The notes beneath the pieces were generated by a model, which searched no databases, had not been told where the DNA came from, and worked only from the letters and a program-made list of their open reading frames with translations. Below are positions 20,020 through 32,300 of a stretch of 34,404 nt of DNA, piece after piece. Origin of the DNA: Chromera velia. Its lineage: Eukaryota > Sar > Chromeraceae. Within the stretch, counting starts at the first letter, position 1. Each line of letters starts with the position of its first letter. The stretch is taken from assembly GCA_018398765.1 (NCBI GenBank), contig JAHBMJ010005916.1, positions 1 to 34,404 on the forward strand, written 5' to 3'. Made by a program: the position numbers and the translations under genes.

Positions 20020-20390
20020 CGACAGGGTCATGCAATGTCATGCAATATGGAATTTTAATTTCTGCATGAATTCTGCATGCATGCATGCCATGGCAGCAAT
20101 CTCTCTCTCTCTACATATATATAGCTATATAGCTTCCTCTCTCGACTGTTCAGACCGCCTATATATCAGTTCATATGTAGCTTCACTGTCTGTTAGCAAG
20201 CAAACACACTGCAGCAGTGCACGGAGAAAGCCAAAGATTATGCGGCCTCCACAGACAACCACACGTTACCATATATAGGATCCCGTCTTCGAACGAGAAA
20301 AAGTCATCGAGCAGGAAAGAAAAGCCGATACACAAGCGTGGGGTCTCTCACACAGTCTGAACTCCTCTCTGCATTTTCGGGGGAGTGAAG
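20020..20390 (+). promoter_or_regulatory. Probable promoter and 5' UTR of the adhesin-like gene
   Basis: The 370 bases before the ATG at 20391 contain TGCATGCATGCATGC at 20074-20088, another TGCATG at 20063, and two GTCATGCAAT copies at 20027-20046. A CT run follows at 20101-20110, then the palindrome TATATAGCTATATA near 20117-20130. A TATATA at 20271-20276 lies about 115 bases before the start codon and could be a TATA-like element. TGCATGCA is a known AP2-factor site in apicomplexans; its use here is inference. No transcription start can be fixed from sequence alone. Confidence 0.4.
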
Positions 20391-23300
20391 ATGAAAGGCC
20401 GCGTCTGCTTCCTCGCAGCGGCCTTCGTGTGCGTCTGCGTCAAGGCCGACTTTCGGTTTCTAAACGTCAAAATTGGGGACGGAAACAGAGGGTACCTGTA
20501 TGGTCAGGATTTCCGTTTCCCCGATGTTTTCTACTTCCGGCAGGCGGTACAAAATCAAGATACCATGATGCGATCAAATATCATTAACCAACACGATCTG
20601 AGAAGGCTCGGAGAGCCCTATGCAAATATGCTTCCCTGCCGAAGAAGCATGCCCATGGGTCAACCGAAAAAGATCAAAAGAGGAGAAACTGTCGTGATCG
20701 AATTTGAGTCCAACGTTAGTCAGATATTGTAGGAGTGCCTTACCTGCCAGATATTTCTACTTTTCCTCTCAGATAGAGTGCCCCTGATTTGTGGCATCTA
20801 TTTCAATTACCTCCGCACAGTATCTCCTTTCACATGAACACCCTTTTTTGGGCTGTTTCTCCTCTCCTTCCACGGAAAAGAAGTTACTGCCTCCTAATCT
20901 CTTTTGTCCCTCCCAATTCTCTCTTTGGATTGATAAGCTTTCCGTCTTTCCTCCTGTTTACACTAGGAGCCCTTCACATTGTTCCCAATGCCCGCATGAT
21001 CTCTTCGTGTTCATGCATGTCGCAGATTTACTTATGTTTGACCGCATTGTTTCATGCCCATCGAACTGAGTACACATACACATAATGTGAAAAAGGAAAG
21101 CGTCCGTGGTACTAAGAATAGAGCCATGATTGTTTTTCTTCTGCATTATTTTTCCCTTCACTGCTGCAGAACATGCACGACTCCCAATGCGAATTCAATC
21201 TGTGGAGGTGCGGACAGGTGTACACAATTATTGACCAGGTAGGAGGGGGAAGAGGACGGCAAGCAGAGAGTTCCCTTGCCTCTGAGAATCTAAATGGGTA
21301 CCGTGAAAGTCAGGTTGCAGAACAGCTTTCTGACAGAAATTTTTCTCAAAGAAGGATACAGATTGATCATTGTGCATGGCATGATTCACACGCACCCGGA
21401 CTCGCTTTCAGGACCCGTGAAACCAGCATTTCCGTGTATCTCCTTGGGAGACTGACAGCTCGATTCATGCAGGCATCCCTCTTTTGCGTTTTCATTTGAC
21501 TATCAACAGCTTTTCCCCATCATTTCCAAGTGTGCAACACATAGAAAGAGGATTTGTGATGGTCTACTGTCTCACTAAGTCGAGGATCCTGGATGGGAAG
21601 AGTTTTTTCTTCCTTCTGGATTGCAGACAGTCCGTCAACAAAAAGATGTCACGCACAACAGCGTGTTGAGAGAAAAAGAGAGAGCGTGTTGCCTGAACCT
21701 TTTCTTATTGAAAACTCGAGTGGAGCCCTTGCATACTTGCTGTCTCTGGTCCTCTGCGTGAGGATCTGTTGATAGATGCGTTTGGGCAGGTTTTTTTTTT
21801 TCCATTGAACATATGCGTGCATGTATGCGTATGTGTATGTATTTTGACACCTACCTACCTTGCTGTGATCCACTCTCTCCTCTCCCCTCCCCCCTCTCTG
21901 TGTGTTCAGGTGCTCTGCTTCGGAGGATACGACTACGTGGAGTTTAACTTTACTCTCCCGATGAACTTTCCTCCTTGCGAACCTGGTGGGCAACTCCGTC
22001 TGTCTATCCATCTATCCATCTCTCCACCCATCCATCTGTCTATCTGTGTATTTATCTATCTATGGAAGTGCTCAGCATTTACACGGGGAGGTCGGAATGC
22101 TTGCGCAAAATGTTCCAAAAACAAGACTGAAATCGATTTAGCACACAACTCGAAACCCTCATCACTTTCTTCCCTTCTTCCGATTCTTCTAAACGAAAGC
22201 CGTACTTCTTTCTTTCCATTCCTTCATACATTCATTCATTCATTCATCCATTTGCGTTCATTCTCCTCTTCCTCCTTTGCACGTTCCTGCTTTCGTTTGT
22301 ACGTTTCCTCTGCCCCTCCCTTTTCCTTTGCAATGATGTGCTCAATCCGTTGCCAGCATGGGATTCTTCGCCTTCGTATCTCCTTTTCGCTTTGTGTTTT
22401 CGTTTTGGTTTTCACCTCATCCATCCTTTACTTTGCAGGCCAGTGCTTCATCCAGTGGTACGCCTACAGCGTGGAGCCTCGGGACTATGCTGCGTGCATC
22501 GACTTCGTCACAGATGAGGAAGAGGTCAGGAAAGTCACAGAGAGAGGAGAACTGCTTTGAAGAATTCGTTCGGATATAGGTGCGTGGTAGAGGAGCAAAA
22601 TGGGTTAGCCCTTTTCGCAGGATTGTGCTGTCCAAATGGGTGTGGGGCATCCGTGTTGCTGCCTTCTGGTTAACGACGAGAGAGAAGAAGAAAGACCAGA
22701 GAAGAAAAACCCTTGCCTACCTGAAGGAACCGTACTTGAAGCTCTCAAGCGCAAGGACATCATTGCTGGTTCTTTTTCTTTTTTCGCGTCTGGAAAGGGA
22801 GAAAATGCATGGGTGCAGAAAATCCGTCGTCACAGTCTGCCGCCATTCCAGGGTCACACCTCTCGAAGATAACAACTTTTTTGCATATAAAAAAATGTGC
22901 TGCAGGTTGCATGGAACCGTGAGATGGAGCCCCTCGTCTTCAAACCTGCAAAGTACTATCAAGTCAGCCAAATTGCAGGAGAAAAGTCGAGAGATGGATG
23001 GCCCACTTTTTTGGCGTCCTTCTTGGCCAATCTCCGCGAAAACAAGTTTCATAAATTGCATCAAACAATATGCTTCCTTCCAGTGTTCCTTCCTTCTCTG
23101 CCTCGAGGAGGATCGGCGGATCCATCCTCTCAATTGCGGAATGTTTCCTTCCGGCCTGCGTAGGTTTTTTCCCTCTTCTTTTTTGCCCATCTTTCTTGCA
23201 ATTTGTGGCGTGGCCTTTGTTTTCTGTGACTCATCGTGACATCCACAAAAGAGCACGAAAAGCAAGTGCTTCCTTCCTTTTCTTTCTTTCTTTTTTTCTT

Positions 23301-26300
23301 TCTTTGTTTCTTTGTTTCTTTCTTTCTTTGTTTCAGGACGGAGCCGAGCACGCATTCTGGAACAAGGACTACAACCAGTACAGGGGACAGTCGGTGCTCA
23401 TGAACAGATTCGCAATCAGGTGGGCTCCCCAAACACATGCAGTGCCGATGTTTTAATTTCTCTTTAGGCTAGCCAATCGGTAAAAAAGGGATGAAAAGAC
23501 AGAGAGAAAGGACATGTGCATGGTCGCTTCCGTGAGATTTGCTTTGAATCTTCTGAGATGGCCTTTTAACGGGGTACGTACTGAACCGAGATCTCAAGTG
23601 CGCTAAATGCTCTCTGTTCTGTACCCCTCTCCTGTTTAAACCCTTTCAGATGGCTTCTTGAGGAGCCTACCTCAAGGGGAAGCGTGACAAACACGGCAAA
23701 CAACGGGAAGAGCGCGCTTCGAAATGAAATTCAGGTACGTTGCCGGATCCTTTTGTTTGTTGGTGGGCAGTAAACGAAAAATAGTTGCTGGCTGCTGCAC
23801 GAGACGAGACGTCTTTTCACAACACGGCAAATAGAAAGGAGCCGCATGTTTGAGGGGTGCTCTTTCTGATGATTTGATAACTTCATTCGAATGACTTTCT
23901 CAAGACAGAAAGAAGATCGGAAGTGCCACCTGCCTGTACCTGCGCGGTGACTTATCTTGCACATTTTCATGAAACAACTCGACAAACGAAGTCTTTGGTG
24001 ACCTCATGGTTTTGGGCAGAGAGGGTGAGAGCGGTCCGTCGCGTGTTTTGCGTATGCGTGGGCCTCTTGAAAACGCTTGAACAGAAAAAGCGGATTGTCC
24101 TCACAAGAAGCTGACATTTGTTTGTTGTTTTGTCTCTCTTTCTTCTCTGTAGGCCGATATCGCAGCAGCAGAAGCGGTTGCGCAAGCAGCGATAGAAGCA
24201 GAAACGAAAGCAGAACGACACGTTCGAATGGAAAGGTATGCAAAAGTCTCCTTCTACCAGCAAATGCAATTGTTCCGTATCCCTTTCTTCATCTGATTGC
24301 TTGGTATGGTCTTTCCTTCCCGATACCCACAGCCTGCGCCTCTCCTGCACTTCTTCTTCATCCACTGCGACGTCCGGCTTTTCCTCGCCCCGTTTCTTCT
24401 CTTCTCTTCGCTTCTTCTCTCTCCTAGTGCCGAATTCCTGTTCGTCCCCCTTTTGGCGGCTAGAACTCGACCCCTCTTGCCAATACTTCCCTCCTCTTCT
24501 GTACGCATGCAGGTACAATGTTTCGATGTGGAGAAGACAGGACTGGGAGAAGATCGAACTCCAAAACACCTACATCGAGGTGGGCTCTTTCTTTCGAAAA
24601 TTGAGCGGAGAGTCGAAACATCATCATACAAATCGAACTTGTCCGAGAGTTCTTCAGGCTAAACGTGGATGGGAAGATGACATACAAAGTACACACATTG
24701 ACTACGCCCATTTACGTTTCTCTGTATCTCTGCGTTACTAACGGTACTTGACCCTCGCCTTTCACCTCCTTAATTCTGCTGTCTTCGAGCAGGTCGACGA
24801 GGTGGTCACACAGGGGATCCTGGATAAGTATGCGGCCCGTCTGGCTGAATTCTCCAACGGTGGGTAGCTAGGGATGCGGCAATGCAAAGTCGGAGACTGC
24901 CACTAATGCTGTGGACCCTTTCTGTTGATCTCTGTACTTATGTGGTAATGTTTGTCTGTCTGCGCACCTGTTTATCAGTCTTCGTGTGTTTCTTTTTCTT
25001 GTCCCTATTTTCTCTACCTGCATCCCTTCTGCTGTCGAGAGGGGGTCATATTTGGTTTTGGGGGCCTCCCGCACTTTCGGTACAGTGCCTCTTTCTTATT
25101 CTTTTATTGGTCAATTTCAGCGTGTCAACATGTCATAAGAGCGGAACGATCCACGACCACTTCTCTTGCTTCCTTTCTTTTTCATGCAGACAAGAAAGTT
25201 GTGCATGAGGCATACGTCAAACCACAAGAACACAAGCACGATCCCTTGAGCATACGCACATTTTGTTTGTGCATGTACCTGCAGACCCCTGGCCCTTCTC
25301 ACCTTCGGCCGAGATGCGACACTGGGAACTGGTGGACGACCGTCACACGTATGTAAAGGGGGGACTGAAAAAAGGGTGTGATCGAGCCATAAAATGGAAG
25401 CGCATTTTATCGTCTTGAGTGCTTCAGGCAGAGGAAGCCAGCCGTGGAAAGATCATCGAAATCTATTTCTGCATGCCCGCAGGCCGGTGCGAGTCTTCAA
25501 GAACGACGGCACAGACAAGCTCTGCATCCACACTCTGCCCGACAACTGGGGCATCAACTTGGTAGTGCCCCAGACTACATCGCCCTTCTTCGTTGACTTC
25601 AAGGTGAGCAGTTTGACATAGTTGAAGCAGAGATTCTGTCAAAACAACAGATACCTCACAAAGTGTGCATCCCCCAAGTTGTCAAGGCACTATCTTAATA
25701 ATCTTGGGAGCTTACGAAAACAATAGTCGTTTTCGATCCGCTCTCTCTTCAAGCTGCGAGCGTAGTTAGAGAAACGTCCACTTTTGTATCTGTGCGCTCT
25801 TTTGTCTTTTTCTTTCTTCTCTTCGTGCTTTCTTCCTTCAAATGGGGTGGGGGTGGAGAGGGAGGGGAGAGATGGAATCAGGCGGCACTGCTTCTGCATG
25901 TCTCATTGTTTTTTTTTTTCCAATCCTGTTTCCATCTACTCTTCATTGTTTACCTACCTGAATTCCCACACGTGCATGTGCAGACAATTGACCCTGAGGA
26001 AGTACCCACCTACTCGCAACAGAGGTCTGTGTGCATGCCGGGAGAGAGGGAGAAAGAACAAGAGAAGCAGAAATAGAAGAAGACTTGATGGAAGGCAACA
26101 CATTTTGGTTGATTTCGCTTTACTGCTGTTTTTCTGCGGTAATCTTTGAAAAGTTCAAAATCTTTACCTCCTTCAAGTCTGCTTGACTTCTGTTTATAGA
26201 CAGCATCTTATCGGTTTTGTAGGCCCTGCAACAAAAGAAATCTGCAACGCGCAAATCCATACGATCTGCTTGCAGGAACTTCCCCTGGAGTGCGAGAAGC

Positions 26301-29300
26301 GGCAAAAACAAATTTGATGCTCGACCTGGTCAGGAGCAGGGGCAAAAAGAAAGGGGGGTGAGACGAATAGAGAGGTAGAGAGGAAGGGGAGAATCTGTCT
26401 CTCGAGACAGACAGACAGACAGACAGACAAAAAGTAGAGAATCTTTTCAACTAGGTATTTATTTCAACCACTACATGAAATTGACTGTCGACTAGATCGA
26501 GTGTTCCCGAATCTTCGTGGAAAAAAGGGGTGTGTCCGTATCTCTGCGAGTTGAGAATTCGGATCTTCATTGGATTTCATTTTGCACATGAATGCCCTTG
26601 TGGCCAGTCTCTCTTCTTCCCCTCCTCTCTCTCCCTCTGCCTTTTAACAGATAAAGTTGGGTGAAAGAAATTTGGTTTGCACTGCATTTGACCCCCTTGT
26701 ATCCGACCGCGTGTGAATCTGTACAACGTTTGTGTGTGTGCAGGGCAATGGAGGATCACTGCCCAGGTGGAGGGAGACCAGGGACGTGAATACACTCTCT
26801 TCTTCGAGATAGTTGACGCCTGCAGACAGAACCTTATCCCACACAGTGAGTCAGGGAGGCAGGCAGGAAGGCAGAGGAGGGAGTGTCGCCATATCATGTC
26901 TCATTCGATTGTCAAACTGGGTTGTAGAATCGTAAGAAGCCAGCCAGTTGTTTTGCCACTGCCCTTTTCCACTGTCACAGAGACTTTCGACGGAGTTCGA
27001 CTTGTGCTTCTTCATTTCAGCAGCCTTGCATTTGGACGCACGCAAATTTATATTTGTGTTTGTGCATGTTAGAAGCTTTTTTCTCTACCAATGAGTGTTT
27101 TCTTTGTATGGCTTTTTGTTGACTTCGTCTGCAGAGAGTGCGGGACGTCCTCTCCGTGACGTGGTCAAGGAAGGGACTTTCACCGCAACCATACAGGAGG
27201 GCAGCACGATCAGCTTCGAGTGCGAGGCAGGCAAGGGCATCAGAGTGAAGTCTGCAAAGTACCACAACCAGGCCGATCCAGACCTCTGCTCGTACGACGC
27301 GCGAGACTTTGTGAAAGGTCAGCATCTGAATTTCATTGTGGGTCTGCTTCTGGAAGGGGACTACACTCGATTGTCAGCGAAATTCCGATCGGTCCATCCG
27401 TATGTGTTTGGTATTTCAATTTGGGGGTGTCCTTTTCATTCCTGTATCGGGAGTCCACAAAGAAGGAGCTTCCTCCATGCGCATGACAGCAGACAGCGGA
27501 GAGGAAAACCGCATTACCTGCCTGTCTGCCTGTCTGGCTATTTTGATTTCTGACAGAGACATTCCTTGCCATTGCCGACGTGAGTGGGTGTGTATCTTGT
27601 TGTCCAGTCACTCGCTTATGCGTGCTTATCTTCGCTACAGGTTTCTCCCTGCGTGAAACATCAAATGACCTGTTCTGAGTCCATCGATTTCTTTTGACGC
27701 AAGTGAACATGTGAATCCATACACCAATATTGCAGGTGTGCACGGATGCGAAGGACAGTCTTCGTGTTCCATCCGGGTCTCAAGTGCAAATATTGAGGTC
27801 AGTCATCTTCCCTCCCTGCCTGCCTGCCTCTCTTTTTGTACAAAACAGATTCTGCATGCACAAACGAGAGCGCTAATAATAAAGCAGACGTAATTATTGA
27901 GTGAAGGAACACAAAAGATGGAGTCGGCACGGCCCACGAAGACAGGTCAATACAAGCAAGAGGCGATTCATCTATTGACTTTCTATCTCTGAAGTAGCGC
28001 AATATGTATGAAGGAAACGTTCCAGGTTCTGTTATCTCAAGCCCTCGTCTCCTGTTTGTGGTTGACTGATAAGGTAGACTATTTGCAATCTACACTGTGA
28101 CACAGTTCAAAGTCTCAAACTTTTTCACTTCCACACGTCAGCGAATTGATGTATCTCCTCCCCTGTGTCCCTGTCTGCCTGCCTGCAGTGGAATCCATGT
28201 GTTGGGTACACAAAGAACCTGACTGTTGTCTATGGGTGCGACCGCTCCATCTTTGGTGAGTGACCTTGAGAGTGAGGAGCAGCAGAGGAACGGTGTCCGT
28301 TAATGAATGCGATGTTTCAAATTACAGAAAGAAAACCCGGAGACATTTTTGAGCAATGGTTGCTACGTCTTCAGTGTATCTTCTGCGTGTTGCTTTGGGA
28401 ATTGAGCTTCGTTTTTTCACGGCGTCCCAAAAAGTGATGATGGCCACTTTTTTCACGAGAATGATTCTTCCTTGCTTGCTTCCTGACTGACTGCAGCCGT
28501 GGAGACGGAGCCGGTGAATGTCGATGGGGACGCCATGTCCCTCCTCGGAGAGGGCACCTGCGATGGTTGGTCAGCGACACACAAGCGTTCACGTATAAGT
28601 TGAGCAGTGCATGCATATATGCATGGACGCGCACTTCCTTTCTGAATGCACATATTCATGCAGTCAAAAGAGAGGAAGGCCTCAACATTCTTTGCACACA
28701 CAAGAGCTACATCCGTCTCTAGCCCTCTGGTGGAAGAATGAGCAAAGCAAGAGGCTCCCTCCAGTGGAAAGTCGTGTCGTGTTGTAGAATGCCTTGGATG
28801 GACGTGCTGCCCTTATCAGAAATCACGAGACACGGCCCGCGGATCAATTTTTTGTTCCAAGCATTGAAGTTCCGTCTTTTCGCTTGCAAAATCTTGCACC
28901 CATCGCTCGCCATCTTCTTCCCACAACACATCTGATGTCTATCCCCCCATTCACCTCGAGTCCTCCCTCTGCAGGAGACGCACTGACAGTCCCAAGAGGA
29001 GTAGAAGATCTGGACACCTGTCTGGCGCAGTGCCTTGCAGATGACTCATGTCGAGCAGTGGAGTACGATGAGGTGAGTGGAGAGAAAGGGGGGGAAACGC
29101 TGGAAGCGATAGATGAATGGCCTGTTCGTGAGAATGAAAAGGGAGAAAGGACACACTGCAGTTCCTTTCTATCAGCAGAGCACCTACAAGAGGCTGCAGT
29201 CGTACAAATGGGTCGAAGCAAACACTTCTTTTGCGCACTTTATCGCAGTCTTGGCTTACTTCTGTCTTTTCCTCCTCCTTTCGTTTTTGGTTTTGTCCTG

Positions 29301-32300
29301 ACTCCTTCCTTTTTTCTTTGACACAGGATGCAACTCGCAACTGCGAGCTTCACCTTTCGTCTATCAACTCGGTCACCTCAAATGAAGACACGACGGATAT
29401 CGAGTGCTGGGTAAAAGTCAACGGTGGGCCCTTTTGAAAAGCAACGGCATGAAAGGCAAAGGCATGAAAGGAAATGAAAGGAAGATAGCCAAAAGGCTTG
29501 CAGAAAGGAAGGCGGGGACTCCGCCGATGAAAATGCTATGCCCTTTCCTTTGTGTCTCGATAGGTGACCCGGAATCGAACACCGTACGTTACCGCACTGT
29601 GTTGCGAGAAAGGTTGTTGGGTATGATCTGATTCCCTCTAGACTCTACAAAACCGTCTCTTTACATGGCCTTTGTTTCCTTTTTTCTGTGCGAGTTCTGC
29701 AGCACAGGACAGCGAACGGGGATACCCCGCCTCAATAGAGACAATTCTCAAGCAACCAGGTTGGCCTGGGGCCCAGAGAAACTAGGACGAGCAAAGAGAC
29801 AACATGGATGATCCTCGTATCACGAGATATTTGCTGTCCTTCGACAGCGAGTTTATGCTCCGTTCCTGAAATCCACGAAGGGCCTTCCAGAATGTTGCTC
29901 TCTTTGTTCGCCTTTCTTGAATGAATGACAAAAAAGTGCAGAAAGCAATCAGAAGCGCATTCTGTGCAAGTTTGATCTCTATCTAGTCTGAGAGGGAAAA
30001 CATGGGCCCGATTGTCTTTCACCTCCACCCTCTTTGGATTGATTCTTTCGACACGTTCTGCAGGTGCCGACTCACATCCATGCGCTGAGAATAAGGGCGA
30101 TTGCTCACACATATGCCGAGAGGTGAGCCTGCATGCAGAAGGAGGAGTGCGCTTGGGAATGCAGGAAAGAAACAAGAACCAAGAAGGTCGCTGGAGCCGG
30201 TCTCAATGCACTGAAAAAATAATAGATCAATTGAATTTTGTTGTTCTCCACGTCAAAGAATCATCCCATGCGTCAGCATTTTTTGCCCTTCCCAATGGCC
30301 CCCCTCCGAGATCGCATTCAAGCCTCGTGCATGACAGGTTTCAGCTGAAGGCCGGTGTGCCCTTTCTGTCATCCTTTCACCGTGTTTTGTTCTGCAGGTC
30401 GCAGGACAAGCATACTGCACATGCCCAACCGGACACACCCTGAGCCACAACGGAAAGGACTGCAATGACGTGAATGAGTGTTTCTCTGGTGCGTTGCTTC
30501 GATCGTCTGTGCGTGAGTGAGTCTCTGATTGAAGACTGTATTTGTCTGACTCGACAATTAGTACAGTGACAGGAAGGAGGCGATAGTACTCTGAGGTCTC
30601 CTCTTCCCTGACTTTGCGTGCCTGTTGTCAACGCTTTTCTCTCTGAGCTGAAGTAAGCCATTGCCTCTGTGAAGCTTCGCAGAAGTAAAAGAGGAGAATG
30701 TCGACCTTGAGTGTCGTACGTGGTGTCGAACTTGAAGGGACACACGGCTCAGTGAGTGAGTGAGTAAGTGAGTTAGTGAACGAGTAAGTAAGTGAGTGAA
30801 CAAGGGAGTGAATATATGATTGCGTGTTTGGCTGCACTGCAGGAGGCAACAACTGTCCCCAGGACTGCGCCAACACAGACGGGTCTTTCGAGTGCGTGTG
30901 CTACAATGGGTATTCGGGGTCTGGAATGTCCTGCAAGGGTCCGTCGGTTGGGAGTGCAAAAGGGGAAACCCAAAAAGAGCTGTATTAGGATAGACATTTT
31001 TGAGTGGAGGGAAAAGAGAAGATCATGTCACTATGGCGGTTTTCTTCTGCACAGCACATTTGTCGATCCAGGGTGCATATCATTTAACACCCGTGGAAGC
31101 CAAATGAGAGCCTCTCGTGATGTTGTTCGAAGAAACGTACTATGCAGCTTTCATCTCGATATTGGACGCCTGAAATGGGTGCGGACTCCCACTGTATCCT
31201 TTGAAAAGATACTGGTGCTCTGATTAAATGAGGATTCTCGTGAGTGAGTGCAGACATCAACGAATGCGAAAACGGCAACAACACCTGTGGGGCCATCGGT
31301 TGTCTGAATACAGACGGCTCTTTCTACTGCCTGGATGGTTGGTCTATCCGTCACTCTTCATTGGACCTTCCTTCTGCATCTGCAGACTGACCTCCTTTCT
31401 CTGTCACCGTTGCGTTCTTTCTCCCCATCTTTTTCAATTTCCTCCTCCCCATCTGCCCTCTCTGTTTCTCCGTTCCAACTCCTTCCTAGACTACGTCAAT
31501 CACACCGTGAACATCGAAACCTCTGTCCCGCTATTACACGCAGGTGTGCCTGATGTGTGTGAAAGCTACGGGGTTGCCTCCAAGGCCGACATCTACAATC
31601 CCACAGCCGCCCGGATGGACGACACCTACCCTCTGGGGTTCTGGATCACCACCGGACTACTGGGGCTCTTCGTCGCGATGGTGTTCGGCTTCACAATTTT
31701 TTTCGGTCAGTCATTTGCTCTCCAGTCCCTGCGCTTTCTTCTTTCCGAGCATCTACGTGTTTGCCAAAAAGTGTACAGGACAGGGGAGGCGATTGAAGAA
31801 GAAAGGAAACGGGGCTTGCAGATCTTGTATCTGCTCTGTGTGAACACATTTGTTCTCTCTCTGCGCTTGCCTGCAGCTGTCGGGCCCATACAACAAATGT
31901 GCAAAGCAGCAGCAAACAAAAAACCGAAACCAAACGCATCAGAAGTCGCACGCCTGCAACAGGCCGCGCAGGGCGGAGCGGCAGCGGGAGCAGGGGGAGG
32001 GGGAGGAACAGGGGGGGACGGCCCTCCACCAGCGCAGCCCCCAGCAGACGGGACGGGAAGACCGGGGCCTAAAGTGGTCAGTCAGTCAGTCAGCCAGTCA
32101 GTCAGTCAGTCAGTCAGTCAGGCAGGCAGGCAGGCAGGCACTCGTTCACTCACTCACCACTCACCAGTCACTCACTGACTTAGCAAGTGACTCAGTCAGC
32201 GCCTCACTTTGTGTCATTCCCTCATTTGGTCCGTTCGGTCCCCCTCTTCCGTTTTGGCGTTTTTCTCTGTTCGCTTGATATCTAGACCTGTCTTCAAGTC

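Noticed and set aside
25190-25284. Extra exon reading KKVVHEAYVKPQEHKHD before exon 11
   Set aside because: Protein-like, and preceded by an acceptor, but no donor gives the phase 1 exit needed for exon 11 except one leaving a 20-base intron; the direct 10-11 join is in frame.
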